Counted from the first letter of the stretch, positions 22,230 through 32,027 are shown. The stretch: DNA of 35,705 nucleotides from Solobacterium sp. (GCA_024680365.1 JAILCN010000055.1:1-35705); one strand, 5' to 3'. Notes: generated from the letters alone by a model not told the origin. Numbers and translations: made by a program.

Positions 22230-24347
22230 ATGGCTTCAATGAGTGCATATCTTGACGATTTTGGAAAAATTACAGTCTGGATCAACCGGACATTTTACGG
22301 CGGAAAAACAGACTGGTTCTGTATAACCGGCGATCACGGATACTGTACCGACCTGATCATTACCGGCGTCGAGGACCACGGCGATCAGATCCGCTACGAC
22401 CTGACATGTCCGATCCTGGATTTCGGCGCGTCATACATGGTACGTGAACAGCATGGTCTCAGTGTTCCGCTGATCTGGCGGATGATCGTGAACACAAAAC
22501 AGTTCAATGACCGTTTTACCTATGAAGGGAACGATCTTGGATCAACATATCATCAGAATTATACGGAATTCGCACTCTGGGCTCCGACCGCAGTCAGCGT
22601 AACGCTGCGCGTCCGCGTCAGCCGCAAGCTCAGCGCCTATCCGATGGTCCGCGGTGACCGGGGCGTCTGGCGCATCCGGGTCAGCGGTGATCTGAAGCAC
22701 GCGACATACACATACATGATCGAACGCAACGGCGTGATCGCCGAAAGCGCCGACCCGTATGCATACAGCTCCACCGGCAACGGCAGGGAAAGCGCCGTGA
22801 TCGATCTGGATGAGATCCGGGCGATCCGCGACTATCCGGTCAGCGGTTCACCGTTTGAAACAGACGCTGTCATCTATGAAGCGAATGTCCGCGACATGAC
22901 GTCCAATCCGTTCACTGGGACAAAGACGAACGGTCTGTTCAGCTCGCTGTCAGAAACAGGGACCGCCTATCGTGATATGCCGACGGGTCTTTCCTATCTC
23001 GTTTCACTCGGCGTGACGCATATACAGCTGATGCCGGTCCTGGATTTCAGCACAGTGGATGAATTCCATCCGCAGAAAACATACAACTGGGGCTATGACC
23101 CGATGCATTACCTGGTTCCGGAAGGAAGCTATTCCAGTGATCCGGATGACCCCTATGCCAGAGTCAGAGAACTGCGCACGCTGATCACAACAATGCACAG
23201 GGAAGGACTCAGAGTGAACCTCGACGTTGTCTTTAACCATGTCTATGATGTGGCTACTTCGCCGTTTGAGGCGATCCTGCCGTATTACTATTTCCGCTAC
23301 AACGAAAGAGGCTATCTTTCCAACGGCACATTCTGCGGAAACGACTTCGCTTCTGAGAAACCGATGGTGCGCATGTATATCATTGGTGTGATCCGCGCTC
23401 TGATGCATACCTACGGCGTGGACGGCTTCCGTTTCGATCTGATGGGCATCCTCGATGTCGATACGATGAACGAGATCCGCTCAGCAGCCAAGCGGATCAA
23501 AGGATCCGCGATGATCTACGGCGAAGGATGGGATATGCCGACGACGCTGGACGGAGCCAGGAAAGCTTCGATCCTGAACCAGAGCAAGATGCCGGGCATC
23601 GGCCATTTCAACGACTATTTCCGCGACGTCGTCAAGGGCAAGACGTCCGACGATCAGAAATATGACCGCGGCTATGTGACCGGCGATCTCGGTCAGAGCT
23701 TCAACATGCTCAGCGCTCTCAGCGCCAACGTTCTTTCCACGCCGTATTTCAAGCGTTTCGATTCACCGGAGCAGTCCATCAACGCGCTGGAGACACATGA
23801 TAACAATACTGTCTGGGACAAGATGCATTTCTGCTGCGGAAACGAAGACAGAAACACCCGCATGAAGCGTCAGAAGATGCTGATCGCTTCCACGCTGTGC
23901 GCTCAGGGTGTTCCGTTCATTCACGCCGGCATGGAATACTGCGGCACCAAGAACGACAACTCCAATTCCTACAACAGCGGCGATGAGATCAACCAGATGA
24001 ACTGGCAGCGCGCTGTTCTGAACAGTGAGGTCGTTGAATATACGAAGAAATGCATTGCCATGCGCCGCAAGTATGCAGCGTTCCGTCTGCGCGATGCCAA
24101 GGAGATCGAAGAAAGCCTGCATCTTTCCGTCTCTGACGGAGGCGTCGTCTTCTATGACATTGAAAAGAAAGATCCCCAGACATCGACAGAACTGATGCGT
24201 GTCATCATCAACCCGACATTCGATGAAAGATACTATCACTTTGAACCGGGCTGGCATATCGTTCTGGACAGAAACGGCAATGAATCCTATTCGCCGACGT
24301 CTGCTGTCGTGGTGCCGCCGCTGACAGTGATCGTCTGCGCAAGATAA
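22230..24347 (+). CDS. pulA: Type I pullulanase (glycogen debranching enzyme)
   Basis: The 705-residue GH13 enzyme hydrolyses alpha-1,6 branches. No signal peptide is seen, so it acts on intracellular glycogen. N-terminal beta domains, including a CBM48-like one (about 105-195, EFALWAPTAVSVTLRV), precede the barrel. The pullulanase signature YNWGYDP is at 285-291. Catalytic residues are D403 in DGFRFDLMG, E432 in YGEGWDMP and D524 in ETHDNNT. The ribosome site is AGGAGG 8 bases before ATG. It follows glgP and completes the degradation side of the glycogen cycle. The peptidase gene starts 19 bases later. Confidence 0.94.
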   Translation: MASMSAYLDDFGKITVWINRTFYGGKTDWFCITGDHGYCTDLIITGVEDHGDQIRYDLTCPILDFGASYMVREQHGLSVPLIWRMIVNTKQFNDRFTYEGNDLGSTYHQNYTEFALWAPTAVSVTLRVRVSRKLSAYPMVRGDRGVWRIRVSGDLKHATYTYMIERNGVIAESADPYAYSSTGNGRESAVIDLDEIRAIRDYPVSGSPFETDAVIYEANVRDMTSNPFTGTKTNGLFSSLSETGTAYRDMPTGLSYLVSLGVTHIQLMPVLDFSTVDEFHPQKTYNWGYDPMHYLVPEGSYSSDPDDPYARVRELRTLITTMHREGLRVNLDVVFNHVYDVATSPFEAILPYYYFRYNERGYLSNGTFCGNDFASEKPMVRMYIIGVIRALMHTYGVDGFRFDLMGILDVDTMNEIRSAAKRIKGSAMIYGEGWDMPTTLDGARKASILNQSKMPGIGHFNDYFRDVVKGKTSDDQKYDRGYVTGDLGQSFNMLSALSANVLSTPYFKRFDSPEQSINALETHDNNTVWDKMHFCCGNEDRNTRMKRQKMLIASTLCAQGVPFIHAGMEYCGTKNDNSNSYNSGDEINQMNWQRAVLNSEVVEYTKKCIAMRRKYAAFRLRDAKEIEESLHLSVSDGGVVFYDIEKKDPQTSTELMRVIINPTFDERYYHFEPGWHIVLDRNGNESYSPTSAVVVPPLTVIVCAR

Positions 24348-24366
24348 AACAGGAGCACTGAAGAGT

Positions 24367-26268
24367 ATGAAAAAAACAAAGCTGATCCTGACCGCACTGC
24401 TGTGCGGTTCAATTCTGATGAATCCGGTCCCTGCGGCAGCTGAAGGCAGTTCGCCGGAGGACTTCGACCGCTGGATGGAAGAACAGTTTATTGAATCGAT
24501 GGAAGAAGACTACCTGAACATGCACTTCACGGTGCGTGATTATCAGGCGCTCGGCATCAAAAATCCGGAGCTGAAAGTCGGTGAAATCGGCGATCTGGAA
24601 TCCTACGCGGAAGAGATCAAAGACATCGAAGACACGCTGAAAGAACTTGAACAGTTTGACTACGAAAAGCTCAGTGACGCCCAGAAGGCGGATTACGATA
24701 TCTACCGCAATTATCTGGAACGGCTGAAGGAACTGAATTCCTTCCCGATGATGGATTTCTATTTCCTGCCGACCGGCGGCATCACCGATAATCTGACCAC
24801 GAACTTCGCAGAATATAAATTCTACGAGAAGGGAGATTTTGAGGATTATCTGACCGTGCTTTCGACCGTGGATGACTACGTGGATGAAGCGCTGGAACTG
24901 ACGCGGACACAGGCGAAGAACGGCTATTTCATGACCGATGAGGCTCTTGATGAAACAGAAGAGTCGATCGATAAATTCGTTGAAAAGACTGACGACAACG
25001 AGCTGATCATTGTCTTTGAAAAGAATGTAGACGCGTTTGAAGGTCTCAGCAGTGAAGAAAAAGAAACGTACAAGAAAAAGAACCGCGATATCATTCTCAA
25101 CAGCTATATTCCTTCCTATAAGAAAGCAAAGGCAGAGCTTGAGAAACTCAGAGGATCCCGCACCAGCCAGGGCGGCTTGGCGGAACTCAAAGACGGAAAA
25201 GCTTATTTTGAGGCATATGCGAAATTCAAGACAAGCTCAGAAGATTCCGTGCAGACCCTTCTTGCCCAGTGCGAGAAATATCTGAAGTCGGCATTCGGCG
25301 AATTCTATATGCTGATGACAACCAGTTCTGCCGATCTTGAAGAAAAGGTCAAATTCAAGGATCCCGAAGAGATCCTGAAATACCTGCAGGAAAACCTGAA
25401 GAAAGACTTCCCGGAAGGACCGGATGTGAAGTATACAGCATCCTATCTGGATCCGTCCGTTGCCAACCCCAACATTAACGCATACTATCTGAATCCGCCG
25501 GTCGATGATATTACCGACAATGTGATCAAGATCAACGGCACAAACGTCACCGATATCAACGAGATGTATGAGACGCTTGCTCACGAAGGATTCCCGGGTC
25601 ACTGCTATCAGATGACCTGGTTCCTGGATACAAAGCCTGCCCATCTGCGTGCGGCGCTTTCCAACATCGGATATGCGGAAGGCTGGGCAATGTATGTGGA
25701 AGACTGGGCATGGCGCAACAGCGGCCTCAGCAAAGACGCGGCGGATGCCTGCCGTCTGAACACAGGCATCTCCTACGTTCTCAACGCGGCTGCCGACCTT
25801 GGCGTCAACGGTCTGGGCTGGACAAAGAAAGACCTTTCCAAATGGATCCAGAAGCAGGGCTTCAATGATTCCATGACAAGCGGCCTGTATTCCTTCGTCT
25901 GCAAAAGCCCGGGCGTGATCCTGCCGTACGGCGTCGGTTTCGCCAAATTCTGGGAACTGAAGAAAGACTGCGAAAAACTGGACGGATTCAGTCTGAAAGA
26001 CTTCAACAAAGTACTTCTGACCAACGGTGACAGACCGTTCGAACTGGTCAGAAAAGACGTCGATCAGTACATCACTTCCCTGACCGGAAAGACACCGGAC
26101 AAAACACCAGCGCCGACACCCGTGCCGTATCCTGTTGACGGTGACGACGGCGAGATCGATCAGAACGCGGAAGGAAGAAAATGGGTCATGTACGGCGGCA
26201 TCGCAGCCATCGCAGCGGCTCTGCTGATCATCGTTCTGGCCCTGGCGTCGCATCGGAAGGTACGTTAA
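24367..26268 (+). CDS. DUF885-family metallopeptidase-like protein, exported and membrane-anchored
   Basis: The 633-residue protein has a signal peptide (about 1-25, ending PAAAEG), a long alpha-helical DUF885 domain (about 30-570), a Pro/Thr-rich linker (about 577-610) and a C-terminal membrane segment (about 605-630) with a basic tail. It should therefore be displayed outside, anchored at the C-terminus. The zinc motif is HEGFPGH (H406, E407, H412), with E438 in YAEGWAMY as likely third ligand, as in related M32-like/DUF885 peptidases. The substrate is unknown. It sits 19 bases after pulA and 4 bases before ung, an odd location for an exported protein inside a cytoplasmic glycogen operon. 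Confidence 0.88.
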   Translation: MKKTKLILTALLCGSILMNPVPAAAEGSSPEDFDRWMEEQFIESMEEDYLNMHFTVRDYQALGIKNPELKVGEIGDLESYAEEIKDIEDTLKELEQFDYEKLSDAQKADYDIYRNYLERLKELNSFPMMDFYFLPTGGITDNLTTNFAEYKFYEKGDFEDYLTVLSTVDDYVDEALELTRTQAKNGYFMTDEALDETEESIDKFVEKTDDNELIIVFEKNVDAFEGLSSEEKETYKKKNRDIILNSYIPSYKKAKAELEKLRGSRTSQGGLAELKDGKAYFEAYAKFKTSSEDSVQTLLAQCEKYLKSAFGEFYMLMTTSSADLEEKVKFKDPEEILKYLQENLKKDFPEGPDVKYTASYLDPSVANPNINAYYLNPPVDDITDNVIKINGTNVTDINEMYETLAHEGFPGHCYQMTWFLDTKPAHLRAALSNIGYAEGWAMYVEDWAWRNSGLSKDAADACRLNTGISYVLNAAADLGVNGLGWTKKDLSKWIQKQGFNDSMTSGLYSFVCKSPGVILPYGVGFAKFWELKKDCEKLDGFSLKDFNKVLLTNGDRPFELVRKDVDQYITSLTGKTPDKTPAPTPVPYPVDGDDGEIDQNAEGRKWVMYGGIAAIAAALLIIVLALASHRKVR

Positions 26269-26272
26269 GTCC

Positions 26273-26953
26273 ATGAAAAAGAACGAGTGGACGCCGTGGC
26301 TGAAAAACGAATGGGAACAGCCGTATTTCAAAACACTGGCATCCTTTGTGCACCAGGAATATGAGAACGGCCCGGTCTATCCGCCAAAGCAGCTTGTGTT
26401 TTCAGCCTTTGAAAACTGTGATCTGCCCGATGTGAAAGTCGTGATCCTCGGCCAGGATCCCTATCATCAGAGAGGGCAGGCGCACGGCATGTGCTTTTCG
26501 GTCAATCCCGGCGTGCAGATCCCGCCGAGTCTGATGAATATTTACAAAGAACTTCAGGATGATCTGGGCTGTTATCTGCCGGACAACGGCTATCTGATGC
26601 CGTGGGCAAAGCAGGGCGTGTTTCTTCTCAACGCCGTGCTGACGGTGCGCGATTCCCGTCCCCGTTCCCATGCCGGAAAAGGCTGGGAGACATTCACGGA
26701 CCACGCGATCCAGAGGATCAATCAGAAAGAGGAACCGGTCGTCTTTCTGCTCTGGGGCAGAGATGCCCGCAGCAAGCTTTCCATGATCGACCGCAGCCGT
26801 CATCTGGTACTGGAAGCAGCCCATCCGTCACCGCTTTCTGCTTACAACGGTTTCTTCGGCTGCCGCCACTTCTCAAAGGCAAATGCCTTCCTGGAAGAAC
26901 ACGGCAGAACAAGGATCGACTGGCAGATCCCGAACCTGAATCATACCCGGTAA
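26273..26953 (+). CDS. ung: Uracil-DNA glycosylase, family 1
   Basis: The 226-residue enzyme removes uracil from DNA as the first step of base excision repair. Catalytic D62 is in GQDPYHQRGQAHG, and H184 in the Leu-loop motif HPSPLSAYNGFFG. LLNAVLTVR and LLWGRDA are also family stretches. Length is typical. ATG 26273 lies 4 bases after the previous stop, with no good ribosome site at normal spacing (only GGAAGG about 13 bases upstream), so translation is probably coupled to the upstream gene. A terminator-like hairpin overlaps its stop codon. Confidence 0.96.
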   Translation: MKKNEWTPWLKNEWEQPYFKTLASFVHQEYENGPVYPPKQLVFSAFENCDLPDVKVVILGQDPYHQRGQAHGMCFSVNPGVQIPPSLMNIYKELQDDLGCYLPDNGYLMPWAKQGVFLLNAVLTVRDSRPRSHAGKGWETFTDHAIQRINQKEEPVVFLLWGRDARSKLSMIDRSRHLVLEAAHPSPLSAYNGFFGCRHFSKANAFLEEHGRTRIDWQIPNLNHTR

Positions 26954-26965
26954 GACCGGGTTTTT
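26945..26965 (+). terminator. Short terminator overlapping the ung stop codon
   Basis: ACCCGG pairs with CCGGGT around TAAGA, followed by TTTTTG. The stop codon lies in the loop. It is only 14 bases upstream of the folC start, so it probably attenuates rather than fully separates the genes. Confidence 0.65.
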
Positions 26966-26978
26966 GTAAAGGAGGCTT

Positions 26979-28169
26979 ATGAGCGAACAACGTGATATTG
27001 AATGGGTCATGCGGCGCAAGAACCGCCGGCACGGACTGGAGCCGATCAGAGAAGTGCTGAAGCTGTGCGGCAGTCCGCAGGACCATCTGAAGACAGTGCA
27101 CATTGCCGGAACCAACGGCAAAGGCTCAACCGTCTCTTATCTGCGCAGCCTTCTGACTGCCGCCGGATACCAGACCGGCACGTTTACGTCCCCGCATCTT
27201 GTCCATCACTGCGACCGCATACGGATCGACAATGAGTGGATCCCGGAAACTGTCTTCCTGGACTATTTAAAGCAGGATATGCCGTATATCGAACAATACG
27301 ATCTCGGCATGTTTGAGATCGATACGCTGATCGCGCTGCAGTGGTTCCGTGATCAGAAAGCCGATATCATTCTGATGGAGACCGGCCTTGGCGGCAGACT
27401 GGACAACACCAACGTTTTCCAGTCGGTGCTGCTGAACATCATCACAACGATCTCCTATGATCATACCGATGTTCTCGGCAGCCGCATCCAGCAGATCGCG
27501 TTTGAAAAGGCCGGCATCATCCAGCCTGGTTCCCGCTGCCTGACCGGCATGCTGGACGCTCACGCGGAAACAGTGATCCGCCGCAGTGCAGAACGAAAGC
27601 ACGCTGCTGTGATCAGAGTACGGAAATACCGGAGTCTTGCGGAACATGAATTTGCATACAGAGGCGTGAACTACAGCTTCCGCGGTGCTCAGTATCAGAA
27701 ACAGAATGCTTCGCTTGCGCTGGAAGCAGCCTGGCTTCTCGGTGTTGATATTGCTTCCGAAGCATCCCGCAGTGCGATCGCGGAAAGCAGCTGGGCAGGA
27801 CGGTTTGAGACCGCATCAGAAGATCCGCTTGTCATCATTGACGGCGCCCACAACGAAGAAGGGATCGAAGCATTGTGCAGTTCTCTGAAGCTGCTTCCAC
27901 ATCCTGTGACGGCTGTCTTCAGCGCTCTGGCAGACAAGCCTGCAGAGAAGATGGCGCTGCGTCTGAAAGGCTGCTGCGATCATCTGATCCTGACTCATTT
28001 TGACAACGTCCGTTCCGGCCGCGAAGCCCTGAAAATGGCAGGCGCGGAAACGATCCCGGACTGGCGTGAAGCAGTTGAAACAGCCCGCAGCAGAAACGAA
28101 GGAACCGTGATCATAACGGGTTCTCTGTACTTTATTTCACTTGTCAGAGAATACCTTCTGAGAAAATGA
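26979..28169 (+). CDS. folC: Folylpolyglutamate synthase / dihydrofolate synthase
   Basis: The 396-residue Mur-ligase-like enzyme adds glutamate to folates. The P-loop is IAGTNGKGST, followed by FTSPHLVHHCDRIRI. Then comes METGLGGRLDNTN, which is the FolC signature, and IDGAHNEEGIEAL in the C-terminal domain. The length is slightly short of the roughly 420-430 residues usual for the family, with no domain missing. The ribosome site is AAAGGAGG, 7 bases before ATG. It is not clustered with other folate genes here, and its place in the glycogen region appears incidental. Confidence 0.95.
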   Translation: MSEQRDIEWVMRRKNRRHGLEPIREVLKLCGSPQDHLKTVHIAGTNGKGSTVSYLRSLLTAAGYQTGTFTSPHLVHHCDRIRIDNEWIPETVFLDYLKQDMPYIEQYDLGMFEIDTLIALQWFRDQKADIILMETGLGGRLDNTNVFQSVLLNIITTISYDHTDVLGSRIQQIAFEKAGIIQPGSRCLTGMLDAHAETVIRRSAERKHAAVIRVRKYRSLAEHEFAYRGVNYSFRGAQYQKQNASLALEAAWLLGVDIASEASRSAIAESSWAGRFETASEDPLVIIDGAHNEEGIEALCSSLKLLPHPVTAVFSALADKPAEKMALRLKGCCDHLILTHFDNVRSGREALKMAGAETIPDWREAVETARSRNEGTVIITGSLYFISLVREYLLRK

Positions 28170-28184
28170 TTTGAAACGTAAAAA

Positions 28185-28224
28185 AAAGCCGGAATCAAGC
28201 TAAAATAAATGCGATTCCGGTTTT
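28185..28224 (+). terminator. Terminator after folC
   Basis: A 12-bp stem (AAAGCCGGAATC with GATTCCGGTTTT, one G-U) closes a 16-base AT-rich loop. The T-run is only four bases before an A-run. It touches the glgC promoter. Confidence 0.68.
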
Positions 28225-28250
28225 AAAAAGACCTTGTCCTGTAATATAAT
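28222..28250 (+). promoter_or_regulatory. glgC promoter
   Basis: TTTAAA (28222-28227) and TATAAT (28245-28250) are 17 bases apart. The -35 shares bases with the 3' arm of the folC terminator. The transcription start would be near 28257, about 30 bases before the glgC ATG. Confidence 0.58.
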
Positions 28251-28287
28251 GGATACAGATTCAAAGTATTTGCAGGAGGCAAAGATA

Positions 28288-29421
28288 ATGAGAGCTAATA
28301 CTATGGCGGCCATGATCCTTGCAGGCGGAAGAGGTACCCGCCTTTTGGACCTGACCAAAAAAGTCGCGAAGCCGGCTGTTCACTTCGGTGGAAAATACCG
28401 GATCATCGACTTCCCACTCAGTAACTGTGCGAACTCGGGCATTCAGACAGTTGGTGTCCTGACACAGTATGAATCCGTTCTTTTGAACGCGTATGTAGCG
28501 AAGGATCAGTTCTGGGGTCTTGACACAAACGACGGCGGCGTCTACGTTCTGACACCGCGTGAAAGAGACCAGAAGGGATTCGAAGTTTACAGAGGCACTG
28601 CGGACGCGATTACACAGAATATTGACTTCCTCGATCAGGTTGATCCGGAATATGTTCTGATCCTTTCCGGCGACCACATCTACAAGATGGATTACGACGC
28701 AATGCTGAAGTATCATCAGGAAAAGCAGGCCGATGCAACGATCGCTGTTCTTCAGGTCACTCTGAAGGAAGCTACAAGATTCGGCATCATGAACTGCAAC
28801 GAAGACGACATGATCTATGAATTCGAGGAGAAGCCGGCGCATCCGAAATCCACACTCGCATCCATGGGTATCTACATCTTCACTTACAAGACACTGAGAA
28901 AGTATCTGCTTGCGGATGACAAGGATGAAAAGTCCAACCACGACTTCGGCAAGGACATCATTCCTGCTTATCTGAATGACAACAGAAAGCTTGCTGCATA
29001 CCGCTTCAAGGGATACTGGAAGGATGTAGGAACAGTTGATTCTCTGTGGGAATCCAACATGGACCTGCTCAAGAGCAACAATGAACTCGATCTCGGCGAC
29101 AACTCCTGGAAGATCTATACAGAAGATGTCAACGCGCTGCCTCAGTTCATTGGCGACGAAGCAAAGATCGACAATTCCTACATTACACAGGGAAGCGTTG
29201 TTCTCGGCACAGTCAAGAATTCCGTTCTCGGTACTAACTGCGTGATCGGAAAAGGCGCCAAGGTCATCGACTCTGTCATTAACCCCGGCGCAAAGATCGG
29301 CGAAGGTGCTAAGGTCACACGCTGCATTGTCGCGGACGATACAGAGATCGCTCCGGGTGTAACGGTTGGTTCCGCAGACAGTGAACACATCGAACTGGTA
29401 GCAAAACAGTTCGTGGAGTAG
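28288..29421 (+). CDS. glgC: Glucose-1-phosphate adenylyltransferase, catalytic subunit
   Basis: The 377-residue enzyme makes ADP-glucose from ATP and Glc-1-P, the committed step of glycogen synthesis. The nucleotide loop LAGGRGTRL (11-19), the substrate stretch [26 protein letters not shown], catalytic D129 in GDHIYKMDY and EFEEKP are intact. A C-terminal left-handed beta-helix (about 285-375) has hexapeptide repeats. I chose ATG 28288, with GGAGG upstream; an earlier in-frame ATG at 28234 precedes the -10 and would not be transcribed. It is the first of the glgC-glgD-glgA operon. Confidence 0.96.
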   Translation: MRANTMAAMILAGGRGTRLLDLTKKVAKPAVHFGGKYRIIDFPLSNCANSGIQTVGVLTQYESVLLNAYVAKDQFWGLDTNDGGVYVLTPRERDQKGFEVYRGTADAITQNIDFLDQVDPEYVLILSGDHIYKMDYDAMLKYHQEKQADATIAVLQVTLKEATRFGIMNCNEDDMIYEFEEKPAHPKSTLASMGIYIFTYKTLRKYLLADDKDEKSNHDFGKDIIPAYLNDNRKLAAYRFKGYWKDVGTVDSLWESNMDLLKSNNELDLGDNSWKIYTEDVNALPQFIGDEAKIDNSYITQGSVVLGTVKNSVLGTNCVIGKGAKVIDSVINPGAKIGEGAKVTRCIVADDTEIAPGVTVGSADSEHIELVAKQFVE

Positions 29422-29433
29422 GAGGACGCTAAG

Positions 29434-30546
29434 ATGAACGCACTGGGAATTATTAGTTTTGAAGATACGACAGCGAACGTCGAAGGTCTCGCTGATCACC
29501 GTCCGGTACCGGCCATCGCATTCCTGGGCCGCTATCGCGTTGTTGACTTTATCCTCAGCAACATGACAAATTCCGGCATCGACAATGTTCAGGTCTACTG
29601 CAAGGAAAAACCCCGCAACCTGATCGAACATCTCGGCAACGGAACAAATTACAATATCAACTCCAAGCGCGGCAAGCTGCGCATCCTCTATGGTGAGAAG
29701 AGCTTCAACAGCCCTGTATACAACCATGACGTAGCAAACTACATGCTCAACATGCAGTACATCGAAGAAGACCGCAACCCGTATGTTGTAGTCGCTCCGA
29801 GCTACTTCGTATACAGCCTCGACTTCAGCAAGGTCCTGGATGCTCACAAGGAATCCGGCGCTGATGTCACTGTTCTCTATACATACACCAACGAGGCAAA
29901 GACAAGCTATCTGGGCTGCGACGTTCTGACACTTGACAAGGAAAAGAACGTTACTGCATTTGACAAGAACAGAGGCAACACAAAGACAAAGAACGTTTCC
30001 ATGGAAGCGTATGTCATGTCCAAGAAACTGTTCATTGAACTTGTCAAGAAAGCAGCTGCTACATCCTCTCTGTACTGGTTCAAGGACATCCTGAAGGATT
30101 CCGTTGATACCCTGAAGATCAAGGGCTATGGCGTCAAGGGATTTGTTGCCTGCATCAACTCTCTGCAGGAATACTACCGTGTTTCGATGCTTCTCCGTGA
30201 CAGAAACGTTGCGGCAGGACTGTTCAAGGCAGGCTGGCCGATCTACACACAGACCAACGACTCCTCACCGACAATGTATGTCGCAGGATCCAAGGTCACA
30301 GGTTCTGTTGTTGCGAACGGCAGCGTGATCGAAGGCACTGTCACAGATTCCATCGTCAGCAGAAACGTTACGATCCGCAAAGGCGCAGTTGTTAAGAACT
30401 CCATCATCCTGCCTGGCGCATACATCGGCGAAAAGGCAAAACTGGATCATGTAGTTGTTGATAAATATGCGATCATCCATCACGTGAAGGAGCTGAAGGG
30501 CACAGACGAAGAACCGGTATACGTTAACAGAAGAGACCGTATCTAA
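29434..30546 (+). CDS. glgD: Glucose-1-phosphate adenylyltransferase, GlgD subunit
   Basis: The 370-residue protein is a GlgC homologue with the same Rossmann plus beta-helix layout but a degraded active site. The Gly-rich loop is replaced by FEDTTANVEG, and the catalytic-Asp region reads APSYFVYSLD instead of [26 protein letters not shown] and the C-terminal hexapeptides keep the family identity. In Bacillota, GlgD pairs with GlgC and raises its activity or changes its regulation. It starts 12 bases after glgC with AGGAGG upstream, which keeps subunit amounts linked. Confidence 0.95.
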   Translation: MNALGIISFEDTTANVEGLADHRPVPAIAFLGRYRVVDFILSNMTNSGIDNVQVYCKEKPRNLIEHLGNGTNYNINSKRGKLRILYGEKSFNSPVYNHDVANYMLNMQYIEEDRNPYVVVAPSYFVYSLDFSKVLDAHKESGADVTVLYTYTNEAKTSYLGCDVLTLDKEKNVTAFDKNRGNTKTKNVSMEAYVMSKKLFIELVKKAAATSSLYWFKDILKDSVDTLKIKGYGVKGFVACINSLQEYYRVSMLLRDRNVAAGLFKAGWPIYTQTNDSSPTMYVAGSKVTGSVVANGSVIEGTVTDSIVSRNVTIRKGAVVKNSIILPGAYIGEKAKLDHVVVDKYAIIHHVKELKGTDEEPVYVNRRDRI

Positions 30547-30566
30547 AACAGATAAGGAGACAGTTT

Positions 30567-32021
30567 ATGGGAAGATCCGTATTATTCGCAGCAGGTGAGG
30601 GACTGCCTTTCATCAAGACCGGCGGACTCGCTGATGTCATCGGTTCACTGCCGAAAGCGCTGGCAAAGCGCGGCCATGATGTCCGTGTTGTATTGCCGCT
30701 GTATAAGAAGATCATTGAGAAATACTATGATCAGCTTGATCGTATCGGCACGATCCAGGTTCATTCCGGATGGATCGATCAGCCTGCGACATACTATACA
30801 ACGACTGTTGACGGAGTAGTTTACTACTTCATCGAACATCAGTATTACTTTGAAAGAGACGGCCTGTATGGCTTCGAGGATGACGGTGAGAGATTCGCCT
30901 TCTTCCAGAGAGCCGCTCTGGATATGATCTATTTCATCAACTGGTGGCCGAACATCATTCATTCCAATGACTGGCAGACCGGCATGATCCCGCTGATGGC
31001 ACACGCCTGCTATGCAGATGACTATCGTTATCAGCAGATCAAGCATGTATATACGATTCATAATATGGCTTTCCAGGGCAATTTCGGTGTTGATATGCTG
31101 CCGAGCTGTCTCGGACTTGACTACAGCTACTTTGACAATGGCTCCATCAAGTTCGACACAGGCATTTCCTTCATGAAGGCCGGTATCGTATATGCCGATA
31201 AGATCACAACCGTTTCCCCGACATATTCCAACGAGATCCTGACGGAAGCGTACGGCGAAAGAATGGACGGCGTTCTCCGCTACAGAAGAGATGATCTCTG
31301 GGGAATTGTCAACGGCATCGATGTTACAGAGTGGAACCCGAAGACCGACAAGCTTCTCGCAAAGAACTATGATGTCAAATCATATGTTTCCGGCAAGAAG
31401 GCAAACAAGAAAGCGCTCCAGGAAGAACTTGGTCTTGAAGTGCGGGATGATGTACCTCTGATCGGACTGGTATCCCGTCTGACAAATCAGAAGGGTGTCT
31501 ACATGATCACAGACCGCATTAATGAGATCATGGGCATGGATGTTCAGTTCTGCATTCTCGGAACAGGTGAAGCCAATGCCGAGAACGCGTTCAAGTGGAT
31601 GGAAAGCGAATACAAAGGAAAGGGCGTATACTACTGCGGATATAATGAAGACCTTGCTCACAAGATCTACGCAGGATGCGACCTGTTCCTGATGCCTTCC
31701 CTCTATGAACCGTGCGGAATCGGACAGCTGATCGCAATGCATTACGGTGCACTGCCGCTGGTACGTGAAACAGGCGGTCTGAAAGATACCGTTCATCCGT
31801 TCAACCAGTACACCGGAGAAGGCAACGGCTTCTCCTTCTGGGCAGCGAATCCGGATGACATGGTCTATACTCTGCGCTGGGCAGTAGAACAGTATTACAA
31901 CAATAAACCGGGTTGGAAAGGTCTCGTAAAGAGCGCAATGACAACGGATGTCAGCTGGGAACAGAGCGCAAATATTTACGAAGAACTCTACTATACTATC
32001 TGCAACTGGCCGGATAACTAA
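30567..32021 (+). CDS. glgA: Glycogen synthase (ADP-glucose dependent, GT5)
   Basis: The 484-residue glycosyltransferase extends alpha-1,4 chains from ADP-glucose. The GT5 signature is EGLPFIKTGGLADVIGSLP, with K17 in KTGG. IHSNDWQTGMIP and the C-terminal PSLYEPCGIGQLIAMHYG, followed by RETGGLKDTV, are also present. Length matches bacterial GlgA. The ribosome site is AAGGAGA, 20 bases after glgD. It is the last gene of the operon and is followed by a strong terminator. Confidence 0.96.
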   Translation: MGRSVLFAAGEGLPFIKTGGLADVIGSLPKALAKRGHDVRVVLPLYKKIIEKYYDQLDRIGTIQVHSGWIDQPATYYTTTVDGVVYYFIEHQYYFERDGLYGFEDDGERFAFFQRAALDMIYFINWWPNIIHSNDWQTGMIPLMAHACYADDYRYQQIKHVYTIHNMAFQGNFGVDMLPSCLGLDYSYFDNGSIKFDTGISFMKAGIVYADKITTVSPTYSNEILTEAYGERMDGVLRYRRDDLWGIVNGIDVTEWNPKTDKLLAKNYDVKSYVSGKKANKKALQEELGLEVRDDVPLIGLVSRLTNQKGVYMITDRINEIMGMDVQFCILGTGEANAENAFKWMESEYKGKGVYYCGYNEDLAHKIYAGCDLFLMPSLYEPCGIGQLIAMHYGALPLVRETGGLKDTVHPFNQYTGEGNGFSFWAANPDDMVYTLRWAVEQYYNNKPGWKGLVKSAMTTDVSWEQSANIYEELYYTICNWPDN

Positions 32022-32027
32022 TTGATC

